Shown here piece after piece: positions 58,982 through 64,000 of a stretch of 64,000 nt of DNA. Positions within the stretch are counted from its first letter, which is position 1. Each line of letters begins with the position of its first letter. This stretch comes from Pseudarthrobacter sp. NamE2 (GTDB lineage Bacteria; Actinomycetota; Actinomycetes; Actinomycetales; Micrococcaceae), in assembly GCF_005796205.1 (NCBI RefSeq), contig NZ_VAHN01000015.1, forward strand, positions 24,551-88,550. The letters are read 5' to 3'. A program made the position numbers and the translations under genes. The notes beneath the pieces are model-generated. The model searched no databases and was not told the DNA's origin. It saw nothing but the letters and a program-made list of their open reading frames with translations.

Positions 58982-59740
58982 CTAAGCTTCGCTTGGCACA
59001 ACCCGCGGCAGGCCGAACCGGGCGCGCACTCCTGGCGAGAACAGGACTGACTCCGGTGGTCCGGCGACCGTAAGCCCGGCAGCCGCCACCAGGCCATCCT
59101 CGAACTCATGGAGCTCTGCGGTATAGAGCGGCCATGGTTCATGGGAGTTGGGGATGTAGATTGTCCGTCCACGGAAGCGGCCGTGCATTCCGAACCGTGC
59201 CGTGAGGTGGACCGCTAGGGGGCCTATGGCTGGCAGTGACGTGCGGGGAAACACGCTGAATATGCTCGATGCTCCGCGTCTGTATCTCCTGACGGTGTAG
59301 CCCGTTCCGGCCTCGCTTTCGGCTTGAGTTGCCAAGCGATACTGACCAATCCGGGACCAGACGTAGGGGACTCCGGCTGCACGGGCCGCAAGAACAACGG
59401 GGAGCCGGTTCGCGTCGAGGCTTAGAAATACCACTCCCCGGGTGCCGTCCGGCTCCCGGGAGTAGAGGCGGACATTGACCTCATTGAAGCTGCCAAAGTA
59501 AGGAATTCCGGGCCCCCGCCCAACCCCTGCTTTCTTCATCCGGAAACCGATGAGGCCCACCCACGATGTCCCGTCGAATGTGTCCGGCGTAGCCCCCGGC
59601 GGCATGTAGCGCGCAGCCACTGCTTCCGATAAACGCCAATGAAGGAAAACCGCGTCAGTCCACCGCTGTTCCGTGATGATTGGCGGACTTAGCTTAGGAG
59701 GGGCTGGCCAAAGCGCTGCTGCGTCATGAGTCTCATCCAC
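58982..59740 (-). CDS. DUF2071 family protein (YqjF-like)
   Basis: About 252 residues. It shows the DUF2071 pattern: QRWTDAVFLHWRLSEAVAA, then FDGTSWVGLIGFRM, FNEVNVRLYSREPDG, and VVFLSLDANRLPVVLAAR. The fold is related to acetoacetate decarboxylase, and the function is unknown. GTG 59740 has GGAAGAG 6 nt upstream; another GTG 63 nt earlier lacks a site. Confidence 0.85.
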   Translation of the reverse strand: MDETHDAAALWPAPPKLSPPIITEQRWTDAVFLHWRLSEAVAARYMPPGATPDTFDGTSWVGLIGFRMKKAGVGRGPGIPYFGSFNEVNVRLYSREPDGTRGVVFLSLDANRLPVVLAARAAGVPYVWSRIGQYRLATQAESEAGTGYTVRRYRRGASSIFSVFPRTSLPAIGPLAVHLTARFGMHGRFRGRTIYIPNSHEPWPLYTAELHEFEDGLVAAAGLTVAGPPESVLFSPGVRARFGLPRVVPSEA

Positions 59741-60001
59741 TGCCGTCTCTTCCCGCGGGGTTTGGCTGTTGACTCGAGTCTTCAACGCGCGGCTTACGTG
59801 CACAAGGCCTTACATAGACAGGCCGATCTTTTCTCCATGCCTGGATACGAGGGCGAACGTCTTATACGCGGGGTGCGTTTAATTTTCGCGTGGGTGGGGT
59901 GGGGGATGAAGGTTGGGGTGTGGCCTATTTGGGTCAACTCTTCCAGAGACCACTGACAAAACCGCCCACCCACCAGCCCTATGTGGAAAACCGGCAAAGT
60001 C
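59741..60001. other. 260-bp gene-free region
   Basis: I see no convincing gene. It has a G-rich run (about 59885-59925, repeated GGTGGGG and GGTTGGGG) next to a T-rich patch (59876-59886), unusual composition for the window. No hairpin or known RNA motif was recognised. Confidence 0.35.
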
Positions 60002-60397
60002 TCAGCCCGCGGATGCCTCCGAAGGCTGGCCCGTCCCGCGCGGCTCCTTCTGCCATGGCCAGCGCCCGGTGATTTCCAGCTCAAGCGAGAAACTCAGGAA
60101 TGTCCTAATCAACACGATGATGGCCAGGACGCCAACGCTTTCGAACGTTGGGGTGACGGCTACGGTGCGGATGATGTCGGCGGCTACCAGCAGTTCAAGT
60201 CCCAGCAGGATGGACCGCCCCAGCAACTGCCTGTACAGCCGGTACAAGCTCAGTTCCTCGTTGGTGCCCCGAAGCCTCCGTGGCCGGTACCCGCGCAGAG
60301 CCAACGGAATGGACAACAAGGCACCAATAACCATGACAGCCACCCCGGCGAAATCCACGAACTCGCCAACAGTTTCGATGATGTGCCGAAAGTCCAC
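60002..60397 (-). CDS. DUF1622 membrane protein
   Basis: A 131-residue protein with three hydrophobic helices: FVDFAGVAVMVIGALLSIPL, RSILLGLELLVAADIIRTVA, and VGVLAIIVLIRTFLSFSLE. This helix content and the IRTFLSFSLELE motif fit DUF1622. Function unknown. The GTG start at 60397 has GGAG 6 nt upstream. It ends in a soluble tail. Confidence 0.85.
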   Translation of the reverse strand: MDFRHIIETVGEFVDFAGVAVMVIGALLSIPLALRGYRPRRLRGTNEELSLYRLYRQLLGRSILLGLELLVAADIIRTVAVTPTFESVGVLAIIVLIRTFLSFSLELEITGRWPWQKEPRGTGQPSEASAG

Positions 60398-60484
60398 CCG
60401 TGCTCCGCCCGCTTCGCGCCGAAATCCTCAGGCTGCCAGCCTAAGCGCCAGCTCACGGGCAGGAGGGGAGGCGAGCAGCGCGAG

Positions 60485-61345
60485 TCAGGGATGGCGGACG
60501 CTGTTTCCGGCGAGGATGTCCCGGTACCCTTCCCGGAATGACGGAAAAGTGAAGCTGAAGCCCGTCGAGCGCAGCAGGCTATTGCGGCAGCGCTTGTTGC
60601 CGGCGCGCGCAGGCCCGGCGTCACCGACGGGCGGCTCAGGCAGTCCCATGTCGGACGCCAGGAACCGCAGCACGGAACCGAGTTCAGCAGGATCGTCGTC
60701 TACGCCGACATAAACCGGAGCGGGCGGCGCAGCCATTGACACAAGGTGCACAATGGCACCTGCGGCGTCATTCCGGTGGATCCGGTTGGTGTAGCGGACA
60801 TCCTGGGGAACCACCGCTGAGGCGGTGCGTACCTGGTCGATCAGCCTGGTCCTGCCGGGGCCGTAAATCCCGCCCAGTCGGAGGGACACCGCGGAAGTCC
60901 CGGTCCCCTCCAGCCTGGACAGCAACAGGTCCTCAGCTTCAACCAGGACGCGCCCGGAGAAGCCGCCCGGCTCCGGCGCCGTGCCTTCGTCCACCCAGCC
61001 GCCGCCGGCGTCGCCATAGACAGCCGTGGAGGAGACAAAAAGCACCCGCCCCGGCCGCACGCCGTCGCGCTCCAACGCGTCCAGCACATGCGTAACGCCG
61101 CCAAGGTACGCCGCACGGTAAGCCTCCTCCGTTGGCGAGTCGGCAGCAACGGCAATGACGACGGCGGAGGTGTCAGCCGGGATCTGCGGCAGGTTCGCGG
61201 AACGAAGGTCAGCCGCCGCACCTTCAATCTCCGGCGGCAGGTTGGCGGGGGAGCGGCGCCACCCCACCACGCGGTGCCCCAGCGCGGCGAACCGCAGGCC
61301 CGCTTCTGTTCCCAAGTCGCCGCACCCGGCCATAAGGATGGTCAT
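60485..61345 (-). CDS. NAD(P)-dependent epimerase-like SDR protein
   Basis: A 286-residue extended short-chain dehydrogenase fold. The dinucleotide site is degenerate (ILMAGCGDLGTEAG). Other markers are LFVSSTAVYGDAGGGWVDE (Ser/Tyr region, but the Tyr lacks the normal YxxxK) and LRLGGIYGPGRTRL. It resembles YeeZ-type proteins of unclear substrate. It starts at ATG 61345, 3 nt after the stop of the MSMEG_6728 gene, so they form an operon. Confidence 0.8.
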   Translation of the reverse strand: MTILMAGCGDLGTEAGLRFAALGHRVVGWRRSPANLPPEIEGAAADLRSANLPQIPADTSAVVIAVAADSPTEEAYRAAYLGGVTHVLDALERDGVRPGRVLFVSSTAVYGDAGGGWVDEGTAPEPGGFSGRVLVEAEDLLLSRLEGTGTSAVSLRLGGIYGPGRTRLIDQVRTASAVVPQDVRYTNRIHRNDAAGAIVHLVSMAAPPAPVYVGVDDDPAELGSVLRFLASDMGLPEPPVGDAGPARAGNKRCRNSLLRSTGFSFTFPSFREGYRDILAGNSVRHP

Positions 61346-61348
61346 GGG

Positions 61349-62254
61349 TTACGGAGCCTCTACCGCAAAGAACACCCGGGGATCCTGAAGGAGGGCGGGG
61401 TAGGCAAAAGCGGAGCGGTCGATGATCTCAGTGACGGTGAAGTGCCTGCCAAACCTGCCGTCCTCAAGGGTAATGGGCCGCCCCATCACCTGGCCCACGG
61501 CGAACTTGGATCCGTGCTCAAACGGGACTGCCACCGGTGTCTTGCCCGGAAGGGTGGCGAAAGCCTCCTCCTGGGCGAGGCGCTTACGGGTGGGCTTCTT
61601 GACCTGAGGCTTGGCTGGCGCCTTGCGCGGCCCGCGGGACGGGCGCCGCGAGGTTTCCTCGAGGTAGACCGGAGCGTACTCATCGCTGGCGGCGGCGGGC
61701 ATTATGCCGTTGACGGGCGGCAGGGCAACCGTATCCAGGGTCTGCGGGTCGATGTCGTCGTGCGGATCGCGAAGGATCCAGAGAATGTCTCCCTCGGGTT
61801 CCTGCGGCAGGAATTCGTGCCTGGGCTCGGGCCAGACGTAGGCCATGTCCGGGACTGCGTCCGGAAAGACGGAGCTGTAGAACTTGGGCTCCTTGTGGAC
61901 CAGCTTGGACCGGTGGCTGAGGTGGAGGTCGGGATCTCCGAGCCACGGCGGCATGGGGATCTTCGAGGCGTAGTCGGGGTGCGCCGCCTGCGGAGCGAAC
62001 TCGGTGATGTTTGCGCGGGTGTTGTCCGGATGGCCGCGCTTGGTCCACTCGTCCACCATCGCGAGCCCGTACATGGTCAGCGCCGGCACGTAGCCCATCC
62101 ACATCCGGATGGCGGGATGGGTCTGCCAGCCGTACCCCGGAATGACCAGGGCGCGGAGTGTCTGGAGGGCTTCCACCCGCTGCTTGCCGAGCCGGGCGGT
62201 GTCCAGGGCTGCGGCGCTCTGCCAGAAGTCGGGGTACGGGAGGAAAGTTTGCAT
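61349..62254 (-). CDS. MSMEG_6728 family protein
   Basis: A 301-residue actinobacterial protein. The N-terminus MQTFLPYPDFWQSAAALDTA and RLGKQRVEALQTLRAL resembles the pyrimidine-dimer-glycosylase-like Pfam group. Further on are IRMWMGYVPALTMYGLAM and HRSKLVHKEPKFY. A Pro/Lys/Arg-rich hinge (~190-220) leads to a C-terminal domain. The function is untested, with DNA repair a possibility from the fold. It heads an operon with the SDR gene. Confidence 0.82.
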   Translation of the reverse strand: MQTFLPYPDFWQSAAALDTARLGKQRVEALQTLRALVIPGYGWQTHPAIRMWMGYVPALTMYGLAMVDEWTKRGHPDNTRANITEFAPQAAHPDYASKIPMPPWLGDPDLHLSHRSKLVHKEPKFYSSVFPDAVPDMAYVWPEPRHEFLPQEPEGDILWILRDPHDDIDPQTLDTVALPPVNGIMPAAASDEYAPVYLEETSRRPSRGPRKAPAKPQVKKPTRKRLAQEEAFATLPGKTPVAVPFEHGSKFAVGQVMGRPITLEDGRFGRHFTVTEIIDRSAFAYPALLQDPRVFFAVEAP

Positions 62255-62314
62255 CTATTCAGTCTGACGGCACCGTGGAGATGTTCCAATTGCAGTGGCG
62301 GAGGCCACAGGAGG

Positions 62315-62331
62315 TGTCCAAATAGTGGACA
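62315..62331. promoter_or_regulatory. 17-bp palindrome between divergent genes
   Basis: TGTCCA-AATAG-TGGACA: perfect 6-bp arms, 60 bp before the MSMEG_6728 start and 70 bp before the start at 62401. It is a candidate repressor site. Confidence 0.4.
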
Positions 62332-62400
62332 GATGCATACGGGCAGATGTTAAAACCACTACGATCTCCGCAACCACCCCAGCGTTCTGGAAGCACCATC

Positions 62401-62988
62401 ATGACCTTAACACCTGAAAAGAGCACCGGAAACACGCCCTCGGTCCCGCCCCGTTTCGGCCAGATGTTGGGCCCGGAGGCCAAAGGCATCCTCGTCCTTG
62501 ACGAGTTCACCATCGATCCCCATGCCGCCCGCAAGGAACAGCACCGTTTCCGCGACGGCATCGCCGCCGTCGCCAAGACCATGCGCCGTATCGCCGCCCT
62601 CCGGATTGTGATCGCGATCGTCGCCATCGGCAACCTGCCGCTGTTCCTGCTGTCCAGCGGCTGGTGGATCTATGTCGTCTCGCTTGCCCTCGTGGTGGGC
62701 GTGCACACCGCAGTCACCCTGCTGAACAGGCACGAGCCGAGGATTCAGCAGAAGTCGGCCCTGGAATTGCACATGCACCGTGAACGCAGCGCCAACTACC
62801 GCAAGGTGCGCGACGCCGTGAAGTACGTGATCGACACCCCCAGCCGCATGAACGAGCACCTCTACCTGGAGCTCCTCGCCGTCAAGCGCGTGGCGCTGAA
62901 CCTGGCGCATGGCACCGTGGCCCTGCTGGACACCAGCGACGAATCCGCTTGGAAGGTGCGGATCGTCCGAGAGTTGCCTGCTGCCTGA
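62401..62988 (+). CDS. Membrane protein of unknown function
   Basis: A 195-residue protein. A soluble ~75-residue start (EKSTGNTPSVPPRFGQ, LVLDEFTIDPHAARKEQ) leads to two helices (LRIVIAIVAIGNLPLFLL and WWIYVVSLALVVGVHTAV) and a basic C-terminal domain (RERSANYRKVRDAVKYVID). No family recognised. GGAAG lies 7 nt before the ATG. A terminator follows. Confidence 0.7.
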   Translation: MTLTPEKSTGNTPSVPPRFGQMLGPEAKGILVLDEFTIDPHAARKEQHRFRDGIAAVAKTMRRIAALRIVIAIVAIGNLPLFLLSSGWWIYVVSLALVVGVHTAVTLLNRHEPRIQQKSALELHMHRERSANYRKVRDAVKYVIDTPSRMNEHLYLELLAVKRVALNLAHGTVALLDTSDESAWKVRIVRELPAA

Positions 62989-63011
62989 GCGCGGGCTTAC
63001 AGGAGTAAAGG

Positions 63012-63056
63012 ACGACGCCGGCACTCACCTTTTGGGGGCGTGCCGGCGTCGTTTTT
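63012..63056 (+). terminator. Intrinsic terminator between convergent genes
   Basis: ACGACGCCGGCAC (63012-63024) pairs with GTGCCGGCGTCGT (63040-63052), followed by TTTTGG. Confidence 0.85.
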
Positions 63057-63141
63057 GGTCAACGGAATTTGTCTATCGCCGACCTGTTTGTGGAAGCCCC
63101 TACGCGAGGCTCGGGCAGCTGCTTCAGCTGCAGGTCAGCTT

Positions 63142-63801
<660 letters not shown>

Positions 63802-63919
63802 TCATCGCGCCACTGCCCGCCCCTGACGAATAGAGGTCACTTTCGGTGGCTGCCATTGGGCAGTTCTGGTGGAGGCAGCACCGGGCATTCCTGCACCCGC
63901 ATCGGCGGGCCTGCTTTTC

Positions 63920-63948
63920 ACGCTAGGGGATAGCAGTGGCGTTATCAA
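63920..63948 (-). promoter_or_regulatory. Sigma-70-type promoter of the rpf-like gene
   Basis: On the minus strand TTGATA (63948-63943), a 17-bp spacer, and TAGCGT (63925-63920). The transcript would have a leader of about 160 nt to ATG 63753. No c-di-AMP riboswitch blocks are visible in that leader. Confidence 0.6.
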
Positions 63949-64000
63949 ATCGAGATCTGCTGCACAGGGATGGCGGGGCCGGAGCTTACGAGGCGCGTGT

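Overview
The window is high-GC, gene-dense actinobacterial chromosome, most like a member of the Micrococcaceae (Arthrobacter or Pseudarthrobacter type). The main pointers are c-di-AMP riboswitches in front of cell-wall hydrolases, an Rpf-LysM protein, a bioB-bsaP pair, DUF6457 between mobA and moeA, a MSMEG_6728-family gene, and many leaderless promoters (a TANNNT hexamer about 6 nt before the start codon). I see no phage, plasmid, IS or CRISPR structure. This is ordinary chromosome with a few accessory patches.

Layout. 1-3000: three secreted cell-wall hydrolases (M23, NlpC/P60, NlpC/P60). The first two each have a ydaO-type riboswitch, and the second also has phased GTGAC repeats resembling MtrA boxes. 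3300-7150: an HNH protein, then mobA-DUF6457-moeA-fdhD for molybdenum cofactor and formate dehydrogenase maturation. 7270-10300: a GH38 alpha-mannosidase followed by a palindromic repeat. 10630-16000: a membrane protein/HTH regulator pair, then an ABC-F ATPase behind an attenuator-like hairpin and an ABC exporter. 16000-22600: Nudix, DUF6314, tRNA-Arg(CCU), DUF998, an inositol-phosphatase-like gene, PcrA/UvrD helicase and a lipoprotein. 22800-24940: sucCD. 25100-31800: three small regulator-plus-effector sets, a LOG-family protein, a metzincin peptidase, a ferritin-like/VIT fusion and a small acidic protein.

31880-37120: sodium:solute symporter, XRE-cupin regulator, ureohydrolase and a TPP-dependent decarboxylase-like enzyme. 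I read this as the 2-ketoarginine decarboxylase and guanidinobutyrase steps of an arginine or guanidino-acid catabolic route. 37250-39340: MarR plus a 14-TM efflux pump. 40340-43790: McrB/McrC type IV restriction, with an Asn where the McrC nuclease usually has an acid. 43800-46700: histidine kinase, response regulator and an Hpt-like protein that lacks the phospho-accepting histidine. 46900-49640: a probable GH26 deletion remnant, an orphan Vsr, a PPOX-fold protein, and bsaP-bioB. 49850-64000: NCS1 permease, a DUF6318 lipoprotein with a PKD-like partner, alkene reductase, Tex, ZIP transporter, assorted DUF proteins, an SDR, MSMEG_6728 and Rpf.

Common threads are peptidoglycan remodelling at both ends of the window, cofactor supply (Mo, biotin), regulator-efflux pairs, and extensive use of leaderless mRNAs and of long GC-rich terminators, several of them carrying ACGACGGCGG-type stems.
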